64,000 nt of DNA, taken from Pumilibacter intestinalis (lineage in GTDB: Bacteria; Bacillota; Clostridia; Christensenellales; Pumilibacteraceae). This document shows, one piece after another, positions 49,441 through 57,620 of the stretch. Positions within the stretch are counted from its first letter, which is position 1, and the number at the start of each line of letters is the position of its first letter. The notes beneath the pieces are model-generated. The model had not been told where the DNA came from, ran no database searches, and worked only from the letters and a program-made list of their open reading frames with translations. The stretch is taken from the NCBI RefSeq assembly GCF_943193005.1, contig NZ_CALPCH010000012.1, positions 1 to 64,000 on the forward strand, read 5' to 3'. The position numbers and the translations under genes are program-made.

Positions 49441-51032
49441 TGCCGATTGGAACAACAAAGATCGTAAAGGAAATACCTGCCTTATACCACCAAAAAAATA
49501 CGATAGTTCCCGATAGACCGAACGTGACGTATTATGCGCGTGTCAGTACGGAGAGCGAAGAACAGGAAGACTCCTACGAACGGCAAAAGGCATATTTCGA
49601 AGAAAAAATAAAAGCACATCCCGAATGGAATTATATCGAAGGGTATGCCGATTGGGGTGTGACGGGAACGAAAGCCGAAGCGCGTAAAAACTTTATGCGT
49701 ATGATAGAAGACTGTCGGGCGGGCAAAATAAACAAAATTCTATGTAAGTCTATATCTCGATTCGGAAGAAACACGGTCGATACGCTGAAATACATACGAG
49801 AGTTGCGAGAGCTCGGCATCAGCGTGTTTTTCGACTCGCAGGGGATAGACACACTTACGCCGGGCGGCGATGTGCTGATAACAATCCTTGCGGCTATGGC
49901 GGAACAGGAAAGCCGAACGATGTCTACGAATATCAAGTGGGCATTCGAGAAGCGATTCAAAGAGGGCAACGTGTTAATAAACTTTCGGGGTACGCTTGGC
50001 TATACGAAAGAAGGCGATGAGTACGTTGTGGTCGAAGACGAAGCGAAAATAGTCCGCCGAATTTATGCCGAATACCTATCGGGTAAATCGTTGCGACAGA
50101 TTGCCGATGAACTGAATGCGGAAGGTCTACAAACGAAGAAGGGGAAACAATGGATGCCGAGTTCGATACAAGGCATCTTGCAAAACGAACGCTACACTGG
50201 GAACGCCATACTCGGCAAATCGTACAAGACCGATGTCCTGAGTAAAACACGAAAGAAAAACGAGGGGCAAGCACCGATGTATTATGTGGAAAACAGCCAT
50301 CCGCCTATCATCAGTCAAGCAACATTCGAAATGGCGAAGGCGGAACAAATTCGCCGCCGAGATATTCGGAGTTCGGTCAATACGGGAAGCGGAAGATACA
50401 GTAGCCGATATCCGTATAGCGGACTGTTGATATGCGGCGACTGTGGAGCGAAGTTAAGACGATTCGGACGTAAAGTAGTCAGCGGCGAATATGTGCCGAC
50501 TTGGGTGTGTATCACGCATCAAAAGACGCCGAAAGAATGCGATATGCGACCTATAAAAGAAGAAGACATTAATGCGGCATACGAGCGCGTCGTGGGGCGG
50601 TTGTTGGGCGATGTCGCGGAAATAAAAGCCGCAGTAAGGAAAACAATCGAGTGCGAGATAAAAATCGAACGTGACGCGGATTTGACACCGATACAACGCG
50701 CACTCGACGATGCGCGAGAAAAAATCCACGAACTGTTTCAAAAAAGGCGGAAAAACGAAATCACCGTCGAGGAGTATAACCGATTATACAAAGAGTATAG
50801 TGCAGCGGTCATTGACCTGCAAGCGAAAGAGAAAGAACTCCAAACGGTCAACATAGAAACGCAAATGAATCAGCAAAAACTCCTATCGATAATCGATGCG
50901 CTCGAAAGCAACGAAACCGATTATAATGATAGTGCGATTATGCGACTGCTATTGGACAATATCAAGGTGGTGGGAAAGCACGAATTGGAGTTTCAATTCA
51001 AATGCGGAATCAACATAACCGAAACAATATAA
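49440..51032 (+). CDS. Large serine recombinase 2
   Basis: A 530-aa recombinase with the same domain order as its neighbour: catalytic Ser in YYARVSTESEEQEDSYERQ near residue 35, KSISRFGRNTVDTLKYIREL, a recombinase domain with YYVENSHPPIISQATFEMAKAEQ, a zinc ribbon (CGDCGAKLRRFG, then TWVCITHQ) and a coiled-coil end. The two proteins are clearly distinct. They may act as a pair, as in several Clostridia elements, or one may be a directionality partner. Confidence 0.95.
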   Translation: MPIGTTKIVKEIPALYHQKNTIVPDRPNVTYYARVSTESEEQEDSYERQKAYFEEKIKAHPEWNYIEGYADWGVTGTKAEARKNFMRMIEDCRAGKINKILCKSISRFGRNTVDTLKYIRELRELGISVFFDSQGIDTLTPGGDVLITILAAMAEQESRTMSTNIKWAFEKRFKEGNVLINFRGTLGYTKEGDEYVVVEDEAKIVRRIYAEYLSGKSLRQIADELNAEGLQTKKGKQWMPSSIQGILQNERYTGNAILGKSYKTDVLSKTRKKNEGQAPMYYVENSHPPIISQATFEMAKAEQIRRRDIRSSVNTGSGRYSSRYPYSGLLICGDCGAKLRRFGRKVVSGEYVPTWVCITHQKTPKECDMRPIKEEDINAAYERVVGRLLGDVAEIKAAVRKTIECEIKIERDADLTPIQRALDDAREKIHELFQKRRKNEITVEEYNRLYKEYSAAVIDLQAKEKELQTVNIETQMNQQKLLSIIDALESNETDYNDSAIMRLLLDNIKVVGKHELEFQFKCGINITETI

Positions 51033-51036
51033 AGAT

Positions 51037-51078
51037 AGCCGACTGTGGGCAAGAGAACGCTCGCAGTCGGCTTTTTTT
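51037..51078 (+). terminator. Intrinsic terminator after the recombinases
   Basis: AGCCGACTG (51037-51045) pairs perfectly with CAGTCGGCT (51064-51072), then seven T. It closes the recombinase unit and may mark the phage edge. Confidence 0.88.
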
Positions 51079-51090
51079 ATTTTCGTTCGG

Positions 51091-51119
51091 TTGACAACGG
51101 CGAAGTTATTTGCTACAAT
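51091..51119 (+). promoter_or_regulatory. Promoter and long leader of the RNase III gene
   Basis: TTGACA (51091-51096), 17 bp, TACAAT (51114-51119). The leader of about 200 nt (51126-51326) has a CCTAACG/CGTTAGG stem (51246-51283 region) enclosing CACT/AGTG, close to the start. No other gene lies in this 290-bp gap. Part of it may be the attachment site of the prophage. Confidence 0.7.
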
Positions 51120-51326
51120 AAAAGAGCAGTCGGCATTTGGATACGAATAGTCGGACATAAAACAAAATGGATTTGCCTCATTGTTATGCAAGTGACATAG
51201 GGCAAAGCGAGATGATTTATGTAACACTCATTTGTAAAACGGATGCCTAACGACCACTCACGGTAGTGTATTTTTCGTTAGGCTCTCCTTATGCCCTCTG
51301 TGAAAATAACACGGAGGATTTTTTAT

Positions 51327-52421
51327 ATGACGGAAGAAGACTACGACAAAATCGAGTCGCTGATTGGCTATGAATTCAAGCGGCGCGATTTATTGCAACA
51401 GGCGTTTACGCGCAAGAGTTACACGAATGAAACCAATGACGGCGATAACAACGAAGTGTTGGAATTCATCGGCGATAAGGCATTGGACTTCGTTGTGGTC
51501 AAGGCGTTAAGCGAATACTACGGCGAAATCAATAGGCGTGATGAATTCGCTTGCGACCTTGCCGAAGGGAAGCTCACCGAACTGAAGAAACGGTTTGTCG
51601 AGAGTACGATGCTTGCACATTGTATTGACGAACTCGAACTGAGCCAATACCTTATTATGGGGAAGGGCGATGAAAAGAACAACGTCCAAAACGATACCCA
51701 CGTCAAAGAGGATTTGTTCGAGGCGATAATGGGTGCAGTGGCAATCGACAGCGATTGGGATATCGACGCCTTGCAAGACGTTGCCGAGTTGATGCTCAAT
51801 ATCGACCATTACTTGGAGCACGGCTTTGACGACGAAGAAAACTATGTCGCGCTTATTCAGCAATGGTGTCAAAAGGTAAGCGGCGATTTGCCCGAATACG
51901 AGTTCGAAGATTCGGGGCTTCATAGATGGAACAGTTTGATAATAGGCGGTCACATTGTAGGGCAACGCGACACCATAACGAATGAGAATAGCGACGGACC
52001 GATTGCTTGCAAACTGTACATCGATGAAGGTAATCCGTTTATCGGCTATGGCTATTCAAAGAGTAAGGCGCGAATGGCGGCGGCGGAGATAGCATACGAA
52101 TATCTCGAAGAAAACGATATGCTCTACACTATGCAGGACGCAATAGGCGAGCCGACGTGGGAGAAAGCCGTTAGTCAGTTGCAAGAACTTGCACAAAAGG
52201 GCTATATCAAATATCCCGAATATACTTTTGACGAAAGACACGATGATGACGGCAATCCGTTATGGTATTGCGAATGTCACGTTGAAGGATACGACGATTA
52301 TTATTGGTCGGAGCAAAGTTCGAAAAAGATTGCCAAACGAAATGCCGCTCACGGTATGTTGCTGAATATCCTCGGTATTTCCGATGACAGCGACGATGAT
52401 GACGACGATTGGGATGACTGA
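51327..52421 (+). CDS. RNase III-like protein with two dsRNA-binding domains
   Basis: A 364-aa protein. Residues 1-150 form an RNase III domain: the signature NEVLEFIGDKAL (42-53) and EDLFEAIMGAV (128-138) keep all four metal-binding acids (E46, D50, D129, E132). Two dsRNA-binding domains follow, about 170-262 (ending YSKSKARMAAAEIAYEYL) and 270-350 (ending SSKKIAKRNAAHGMLLNIL). Bacterial RNase III normally has one. The tail is Asp-rich. ATG 51327 has GGAGG upstream. It lies beside the phage integrases with its own promoter, so it is accessory and not the housekeeping rnc. Confidence 0.88.
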   Translation: MTEEDYDKIESLIGYEFKRRDLLQQAFTRKSYTNETNDGDNNEVLEFIGDKALDFVVVKALSEYYGEINRRDEFACDLAEGKLTELKKRFVESTMLAHCIDELELSQYLIMGKGDEKNNVQNDTHVKEDLFEAIMGAVAIDSDWDIDALQDVAELMLNIDHYLEHGFDDEENYVALIQQWCQKVSGDLPEYEFEDSGLHRWNSLIIGGHIVGQRDTITNENSDGPIACKLYIDEGNPFIGYGYSKSKARMAAAEIAYEYLEENDMLYTMQDAIGEPTWEKAVSQLQELAQKGYIKYPEYTFDERHDDDGNPLWYCECHVEGYDDYYWSEQSSKKIAKRNAAHGMLLNILGISDDSDDDDDDWDD

Positions 52422-52432
52422 GGAGGCGAGTG

Positions 52433-53833
52433 ATGAAAATACTGTCTACAAAATTACCGCTTAAATCCGAAGTCACAAAAGAGCAGGTGTATAAAACGAT
52501 TATACGGTGGCTCAAAGACGGCAAACCGTGTGCGGCAGCCGGGGAGCAGTTCGAGCGAGCCGAGAATAAAGACAATGTGCGCATCGTTGATGGCTATGCA
52601 ACAATAGAAACGCTGACGGGAAAGAAAAACGATACGCAATACGTTGCAATTCGTCTGACGCATATTTATAGGGAACAAACGTGGGAAACCGAAATACTCT
52701 ACGGCGAATGCGCGACAGAGAAAAGCGTAACGATACACGTCAACTGTTCGGGCGATAAGACAACATTCAAAAAACCGCCGATAGTACGCACGGAAATCAT
52801 TCGCGCGTTTATTGTCGACGGTCGAGTGGAGAGTGGGAAACTGCCCATACAAGCCGCACCGATTTATGCCGATTACGATATGATCGATTATCTCGCGTCG
52901 GTTATGAACACACACTACGACCAAGCAATCCCTATGGTCTATGTCAGCAAGATATTCAATAGTTCGGGTTACAATTCCGACATTGATAAACTGTCGCGCA
53001 ATTTGGCGGGCATTGCATACATAGTGGCGGAGAAAAGCGGGGATTTCGGATTCAACCTCAAAGAACGCACGAACGGAAATAATCCGTATAACGGGCATAT
53101 CGCAATCTATTATCCCAACGGAAAAATAGATAGATTGCGGCCGAGCGAAATATCCGTGTACGGGGCGGCGGATAGCCGAATAATGGATGATGTGATTTCG
53201 GTGGTCACAGCGCAAGTGGATAAAGATGCACCGACGTGGCAACAACTGTACACGGATAAGATGGCAGCCGACACTGCACTGCTCGACGTCTTTATGGGCG
53301 AATTCGACAGTATGGAGGCAAGACTCGATGCCGCCAAAAAGCGCATTGCCGAGCTCACCGAAGAGAATACGATGCTGCGAAACAAAAACGAAAGTCTTCA
53401 ATCGGCATTCGACGCAAGCGGGATAGAGGAGAGTATCGTAACGAAATCCCCCGTCAAAGAATTCTACGACGGCGAGCAACACGATTTGCTTGTCACGGTG
53501 CTGAAGGAAGCCGCTATGCGAAATGGGAGTTTCGATACTCGGCAGTACGAACTCATCAATAGCCTTTTGGAAAACAATGAGTACATAGGGAACGGACGTG
53601 AAGTCGAAGAGGTGGTAAAGCGTGTGCTGTCGAGCGGAGAACAGATCAATAAGCGCGACATCGCCGAATTAAAACGTGTGGGGTTTGACCTCGTAAGCGA
53701 CAATCCGCATTACAAGTTTGTCTACCGTGGAAATGAGCGCTATTGGTTTACGGTATCGAAATCGCCGAGCGATAGGCGGAGCGGACAAAACAACGCATCG
53801 GACATCATAAAGAGAATCACGGTCTATCAATAA
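52433..53833 (+). CDS. Unknown 466-aa partner of the RNase III-like protein
   Basis: A 466-aa protein starting 11 bp after the RNase III gene, behind AGGAGG; clearly the same operon. Residues 1-100 form a beta-rich domain (MKILSTKLPLKSEVTKEQVY...). The middle (AAPIYADYDMIDYLASVMNTHYDQAIPMVYVS) is mixed. A coiled coil spans about 275-320 (MEARLDAAKKRIAELTEENT). The last 60 residues (KRVGFDLVSDNPHYKFVYRGNERYWFTVSKSPSDRR) resemble small RNA-binding modules such as HicA-like folds. I do not recognise the family. A link to dsRNA handling or phage defence is only inferred from the partner. Confidence 0.65.
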   Translation: MKILSTKLPLKSEVTKEQVYKTIIRWLKDGKPCAAAGEQFERAENKDNVRIVDGYATIETLTGKKNDTQYVAIRLTHIYREQTWETEILYGECATEKSVTIHVNCSGDKTTFKKPPIVRTEIIRAFIVDGRVESGKLPIQAAPIYADYDMIDYLASVMNTHYDQAIPMVYVSKIFNSSGYNSDIDKLSRNLAGIAYIVAEKSGDFGFNLKERTNGNNPYNGHIAIYYPNGKIDRLRPSEISVYGAADSRIMDDVISVVTAQVDKDAPTWQQLYTDKMAADTALLDVFMGEFDSMEARLDAAKKRIAELTEENTMLRNKNESLQSAFDASGIEESIVTKSPVKEFYDGEQHDLLVTVLKEAAMRNGSFDTRQYELINSLLENNEYIGNGREVEEVVKRVLSSGEQINKRDIAELKRVGFDLVSDNPHYKFVYRGNERYWFTVSKSPSDRRSGQNNASDIIKRITVYQ

Positions 53834-53858
53834 ATGATGGAAACAGCAGTTTGAAAAG

Positions 53859-53887
53859 TTGACAATTTTGGAATTTTAAGATACAAT
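53859..53887 (+). promoter_or_regulatory. Promoter of small-RNA unit 1
   Basis: TTGACA (53859-53864), 17 bp, TACAAT (53882-53887), directly after the operon at 52433. No reading frame follows before a terminator 100 bp later. Confidence 0.7.
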
Positions 53888-53893
53888 AACTTA

Positions 53894-54018
53894 GACCGCC
53901 GATGTGGGATGGGGTTATAGAAACGCGAGATTTTGTCAAACACACTATCAAAAACGCGAGATTTCGTAAAACACACACAAAAAAACCGAGTGTGGGTATT
54001 GCCGCTCTCGGTTTTTTA
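53894..54018 (+). ncRNA. Candidate small RNA 1
   Basis: A stretch of about 125 nt from the promoter to a terminator (AAAAACCGAG 53981-53990, CTCGGTTTTT 54007-54016). It contains a 25-nt direct repeat (53921-53945 and 53952-53976, two differences, period 31). The 3' 39 bases recur exactly in unit 2 at 55295. No protein is encoded. Confidence 0.5.
53979..54017 (+). repeat. 39-bp repeat, copy 1 (terminator element)
   Basis: Identical to 55295-55333: seven A, ACCGAG stem, 16-nt loop, CTCGG and T run. Copies are 1.3 kb apart and flank two exported-protein genes. Confidence 0.85.
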
Positions 54019-54078
54019 TTGTAAAAACTGTAAAAAATTCGCGATAGCAAAAAACATAAAAAATTTGTAAAAAAACTG

Positions 54079-54107
54079 TTGACAATGTGAGTGAAACGTG
54101 ATATATA
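54079..54107 (+). promoter_or_regulatory. Promoter for the exported-protein genes
   Basis: TTGACA (54079-54084), 17 bp, TATATA (54102-54107). The leader to the start at 54291 is about 180 nt, AT-rich, and without a gene I can support. Confidence 0.6.
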
Positions 54108-54290
54108 GTAATTATAAACGATACTGCATAATGTAAGAGGTAAAATTTAGGCAATTATTGGTTTTGGACAATTTGAATGATATGGGGGTACTATTATGAA
54201 TATGAATGTATTTGATAAACGCAAAAGTAAATGTATAGGTTACTTATGCGTTTTTTTAATGAAAATGGATTTTATGGAGAGTGATTGTGC

Positions 54291-55004
54291 ATGAAGAAGA
54301 AATTGTTTATTTCGGTAATACTGTTGGCGTTTATTGCAGTTTGTATAATTGGGATGATTAAGTGGTGCGGGAACTCCAAGCCCGACCCAACGAAAAAGTA
54401 CGTTGTATTTGAAAATGACTACGGAGACGAAAGGTATACATTGACGTATCCCGGCAGTTATAAGGTAGAATTCGATTACGACGAAGAAAAGATTTATTCG
54501 TTTAGATATATGGCATATTATACGGATAATGACAAATTTACGGGAGAGACCGGAACGGGTTATTTTGTGATTAAAGCTAACAAACCCGGTAGATATTCCG
54601 TTAGTGCTAATATACTACTGGGAGAAGAAGGGTATAGAGAGTTTGAATTGGCTATAACAATCAAAGAAAAGCCTGATTTGCGCGTAATGCCCGAAGTGCG
54701 ATTTGACCCGAACGGAGCGACGGTAGAGGAACGGGACGGCAAAACCGTGTACGTGTATCAGTATGATAAAAATGTCCATTATCCTCTGATACAGTTGTTT
54801 TATGAAGGGAAAGAGATAGAACTAAATTTGAGAAACGAGGGCATTTCGTCTGTTATATACAACGGCGAGGCACATAGAGGTAAACCTCGAGAAATAGGGC
54901 TATATGAAGTGGAGTATTGGGTTACAAGTTATGATTATAAACAGGAGGAAGATAAAGAAAAGTATAAGTTTGTTTCCGTAAAAATTTTTGTAGAAATACA
55001 ATAA
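54291..55004 (+). CDS. Membrane-anchored extracellular protein of unknown function
   Basis: A 237-aa protein with an N-terminal signal anchor (KKKLFISVILLAFIAVCIIG) and a beta-rich outer part. It may hold two Ig-like domains, about 45-130 and 140-235. The region is AT-rich compared with the phage genes. ATG 54291 follows GGAGA by 10 nt. It probably shares a transcript with the small exported peptide that follows. Confidence 0.7.
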   Translation: MKKKLFISVILLAFIAVCIIGMIKWCGNSKPDPTKKYVVFENDYGDERYTLTYPGSYKVEFDYDEEKIYSFRYMAYYTDNDKFTGETGTGYFVIKANKPGRYSVSANILLGEEGYREFELAITIKEKPDLRVMPEVRFDPNGATVEERDGKTVYVYQYDKNVHYPLIQLFYEGKEIELNLRNEGISSVIYNGEAHRGKPREIGLYEVEYWVTSYDYKQEEDKEKYKFVSVKIFVEIQ

Positions 55005-55032
55005 AAAATATTTATTTATAGGAGGAAAAGTT

Positions 55033-55224
55033 ATGAAAACCAAAAGAGCAGTGAAAACGCCGATTTTATTGGCTGCAGTAGCGATAGTATTTTTCGCTAT
55101 TGCCATTGGCGGCACGACTATATTCAGTCGTGCCGAAGCAAATGCCGAAACGGCTTTTTCAATCGAATGCGTGAGCGACGAGTGTGAAAGACTGACGGAC
55201 TGTAAAATGGGAACAATCAATTGA
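55033..55224 (+). CDS. Small secreted peptide
   Basis: A 63-aa protein. A signal peptide covers about residues 1-38 (ILLAAVAIVFFAIAIGGTTI, then SRAEANA), leaving a mature part of 25 residues with three Cys (ECVSDECERLTDC). GGAGGAAAAG lies upstream. It follows the anchored protein by 28 bp. It could be a signal, a toxin, or a truncated larger protein. Confidence 0.6.
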   Translation: MKTKRAVKTPILLAAVAIVFFAIAIGGTTIFSRAEANAETAFSIECVSDECERLTDCKMGTIN

Positions 55225-55249
55225 CATTTTTCGGTTTTTATGATAAAAT
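55221..55249 (+). promoter_or_regulatory. Promoter of small-RNA unit 2 or of the MATE gene
   Basis: TTGACA (55221-55226), 17 bp, TAAAAT (55244-55249). It overlaps the stop of the secreted peptide gene. A terminator follows before the MATE start, so read-through must occur if it serves that gene. Confidence 0.65.
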
Positions 55250-55255
55250 AATAAT

Positions 55256-55334
55256 GTAAACGGAAGGATACGTTTTCATAAAACACACGCCACCAAAAAA
55301 ACCGAGTGTGGGTATTGCCGCTCTCGGTTTTTTT
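55256..55334 (+). ncRNA. Candidate small RNA 2 or attenuator
   Basis: About 80 nt from the promoter to the terminator copy at 55295-55333. It shares AAAACACAC and the 39-nt 3' end with unit 1. It may be a sibling small RNA, or a leader with an attenuator for the MATE gene 37 bp downstream. Confidence 0.45.
55295..55333 (+). repeat. 39-bp repeat, copy 2 (terminator element)
   Basis: Exact copy of 53979-54017, again at the end of a short promoter-driven unit. Confidence 0.85.
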
Positions 55335-55370
55335 ATAGCGCGCTATAGTCGAAAAAATTCGGAGAAAGTA

Positions 55371-56780
55371 ATGATTGAAGAAAAGACGGTTGTAAAGTCC
55401 GCGAAAGAGGATATGCTCGGCAAGGAAAAAATATGGCGGCTGTGCCTTAAAATGGGCATACCTTGCGTGCTTGCGCAGGTGGTAAATCTGCTGTATAATA
55501 TCGTTGACCGCATTTACATAGGCAATATGCCGCAAAACGGCAGTGCCGCGCTTGCGGGGTTGGGGCTTTGCGCACCCATTCTCACGCTTATCGCCGCGTT
55601 TTCGTCTTTCGTTTCGGGCGGAGGTGCGCCGCTTGCCGCCAAAGCTCTCGGCGAGGAGGATAGCGTTCGGGCGCGTAAGATACTCAACAACGGAACGGTG
55701 CTGTTGCTGATATTTTCGGTGGTTCTCGGTCTTGCCGCGTTTTTTACCAAAAAGCCGGTACTGCTCTTTATAGGCGCGGATATAGATACCACTTACGTGT
55801 ACGCCGAGCAGTATTTGTCCGTTTATCTAATCGGCACGCTGTTCGTGCAGTTGAGCGTTGGACTCAATACTTTTTTGACTGCGCAGGGCAAAAGCGCGGT
55901 TGCCATGATTAGCGTTATGATAGGCGCGGGGCTCAATATCGCGCTCGACCCGCTGTTTATATTCGTATTCGATATGGGCATAACGGGAGCCGCGCTCGCA
56001 ACGGTTTTGAGTCAGTTTATAAGTTGCGTGTTTGTGGTTGCGGCGTTGTGCCGTCCCAAACTGACTTTGCGGCTTTCGTTTCGCGATATGAAACCGAACA
56101 GTAGCGTAATTAAAGCGATTTTCGGGCTGGGGCTCGCGCCGTTCGTGATGGCGGCAACGGAGTCGGTAATAGGGTTTGTGCTCAACGGCAGACTCAAATA
56201 TTACGGCGATTTGCAAGGGAAGGGAATGGGCGACTTGCACGTTTCCGCGCTTGCTGTTTTGCAAAGCTCCATGATGCTTATTACAGTGCCGATACAGGGC
56301 TTTACGCAAGGCGTTACTCCCATTATTTCGTACAATTTCGGGGCGAAGAACAAATCGCGGCTCAAACGCGCGTATTTCATAACTCTCGCTGTCAGTTGGG
56401 CATACTGCTGTATTTGCGCACTCGTAATGATGATATTCCCGCGCATGTTCGGCAGAATGTTTACGCCCGACGCGGACTTGCTTGCGCTCACCGAAAAGTA
56501 TTTGCCGATATTCGTATCGGGCATGCTCATATTCGGCGTGCAACGCGCTTGCCAAACAACGTTCGTTGCGCTCACCGAGGCTAAAATAAGTTTGTTTATA
56601 GCGATACTCAGAAAGATTATTTTGCTCGTGCCGTTTGCTTTTCTCTTCTCGATGGCAATCGGTGTGTCGGGCGTTTACCTCGCCGAGTGCGTAGCCGACG
56701 CAACCGCGGCAACTCTATGCTCGATAATATTTTTCTTTCGTTTCCGCGCCGTTTTGCGCCGTATGGATAATGCCGAATAA
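55371..56780 (+). CDS. MATE family efflux transporter
   Basis: A 469-aa membrane protein with about twelve helices in two halves. It has MATE-type signatures: CVLAQVVNLLYNIVDRIYIG near residue 35, VSGGGAPLAAKALGE near 85, and PIQGFTQGVTPIISYNFGAK in the second half. It exports drugs or metabolites in exchange for H+ or Na+. ATG 55371 follows GGAGAAAG; upstream in-frame codons run through the terminator. It is the first clear chromosomal gene right of the mobile region. Confidence 0.93.
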   Translation: MIEEKTVVKSAKEDMLGKEKIWRLCLKMGIPCVLAQVVNLLYNIVDRIYIGNMPQNGSAALAGLGLCAPILTLIAAFSSFVSGGGAPLAAKALGEEDSVRARKILNNGTVLLLIFSVVLGLAAFFTKKPVLLFIGADIDTTYVYAEQYLSVYLIGTLFVQLSVGLNTFLTAQGKSAVAMISVMIGAGLNIALDPLFIFVFDMGITGAALATVLSQFISCVFVVAALCRPKLTLRLSFRDMKPNSSVIKAIFGLGLAPFVMAATESVIGFVLNGRLKYYGDLQGKGMGDLHVSALAVLQSSMMLITVPIQGFTQGVTPIISYNFGAKNKSRLKRAYFITLAVSWAYCCICALVMMIFPRMFGRMFTPDADLLALTEKYLPIFVSGMLIFGVQRACQTTFVALTEAKISLFIAILRKIILLVPFAFLFSMAIGVSGVYLAECVADATAATLCSIIFFFRFRAVLRRMDNAE

Positions 56781-56804
56781 ATGTTTATAAGTATAAATAG
56801 ATAA

Positions 56805-57011
56805 TTAAAAATTTTCATTTAATAACTCATCAATACTAACATTATAAATTTTTCCAAGTTTGCGAAGCATTTCAATATTTGGTTCTGTTCTACCTTGTTC
56901 CCAGTTGGCATAACAACTTTCCACAACATTAAGTTTTTGTGCAACTTGTTTTTGTGTCAATTCACAACTTTTACGTATTTCCTTAATGTTTTTGCAAAAA
57001 GTTTTATCCAT
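56805..57011 (-). CDS. XRE-family HTH regulator
   Basis: A 68-aa single-domain regulator: FCKNIKEIRKSCELTQKQVAQKLNV, VESCYANWEQGRTEPNIEML, RKLGKIYNVSIDELLN. It is divergent from the gene at 57107 and the gap holds two matching palindromes. Proteins of this kind repress their own and the divergent promoter. The pair is AT-rich compared with its neighbours, so it was probably acquired. Confidence 0.9.
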   Translation of the reverse strand: MDKTFCKNIKEIRKSCELTQKQVAQKLNVVESCYANWEQGRTEPNIEMLRKLGKIYNVSIDELLNENF

Positions 57012-57034
57012 ATATTAATATTTTACTAGCTACT

Positions 57035-57075
57035 AGACAAAATGTCTTGACTGTAGATAAAATATCTAGTATAAT
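57035..57075 (+). promoter_or_regulatory. Promoter with two palindromic operators
   Basis: TTGACT (57047-57052), 17 bp, TATAAT (57070-57075) reads toward 57107. Two 13-bp palindromes, AGACAAAATGTCT (57035-57047) and AGATAAAATATCT (57055-57067), are centred exactly 20 bp apart, two helical turns, and cover the -35 and spacer. They are the likely sites of the divergent XRE protein. Confidence 0.7.
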
Positions 57076-57106
57076 GGAAGCATATTAAATATAAAGGGGT
57101 TATAGT

Positions 57107-57547
57107 ATGCATATTGAAAAGGATTTAGTTTGGACACACTATATAGCGGAAACAGACACCATTGATAAGGAAAAATGCGGTAAATGGATGAGTTTTTTTG
57201 GCGGTGACCTGGATAAAATATTTTTTGTCGAAGATGTGTGCAAAGAAGCTGTTGAACGTGGAATTGTTGAGCAAGCAAAGCACACGAGTTCCACACATTA
57301 TATTGTTAAAGGCGAAGGCGTTATGTGCTTTTATGTAAATGGAGATGATAATGATGGGCATCGGCGTATAATTTCGTATTTTCTTGAAAAAGGGCTAATT
57401 CCAAAGACGAAAGCAGGGAAATTTTATAATATTTCTTTTAAGTATGATAAACAAACACTAGACAATGAGTATGGCAGTGATTTTAGTTCGGATATAAAGC
57501 TAAATCAGTTTATTGACTTATATACAGGCAAGTGGCTAAAACATTAA
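57107..57547 (+). CDS. Unknown protein paired with an XRE regulator
   Basis: A 146-aa soluble protein (MHIEKDLVWTHYIAETDTID...). Recognisable features are CGKWMSFFGGDLDK, KHTSSTHYIVKGEGVMCFYVNGDDNDGHRR and a C-terminal helix. No domain name comes to mind. It is AT-rich and under the control region shared with the XRE gene, which would fit a toxin-like or acquired stress gene; this is inference only. Confidence 0.6.
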   Translation: MHIEKDLVWTHYIAETDTIDKEKCGKWMSFFGGDLDKIFFVEDVCKEAVERGIVEQAKHTSSTHYIVKGEGVMCFYVNGDDNDGHRRIISYFLEKGLIPKTKAGKFYNISFKYDKQTLDNEYGSDFSSDIKLNQFIDLYTGKWLKH

Positions 57548-57572
57548 TTAAAATTTTTAGACATAAACAAAA

Positions 57573-57606
57573 ATCCCCGTGTGGCGTACACGGGGATAAT
57601 TTTTTA
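57573..57606 (+). terminator. Bidirectional terminator between 57107 gene and rpsT
   Basis: ATCCCCGTGT (57573-57582) pairs perfectly with 57588-57597, GGCGT loop, T run on the + strand and a T-rich tract on the minus strand. It serves both convergent genes. Confidence 0.88.
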
Positions 57607-57620
57607 TAATGGGGTAGGGG

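Noticed and set aside
53979-55333. The 39-bp direct repeats as prophage attachment sites
   Set aside because: The repeated unit is a complete terminator hairpin, both copies follow promoters, and they enclose only 1.3 kb without phage genes.
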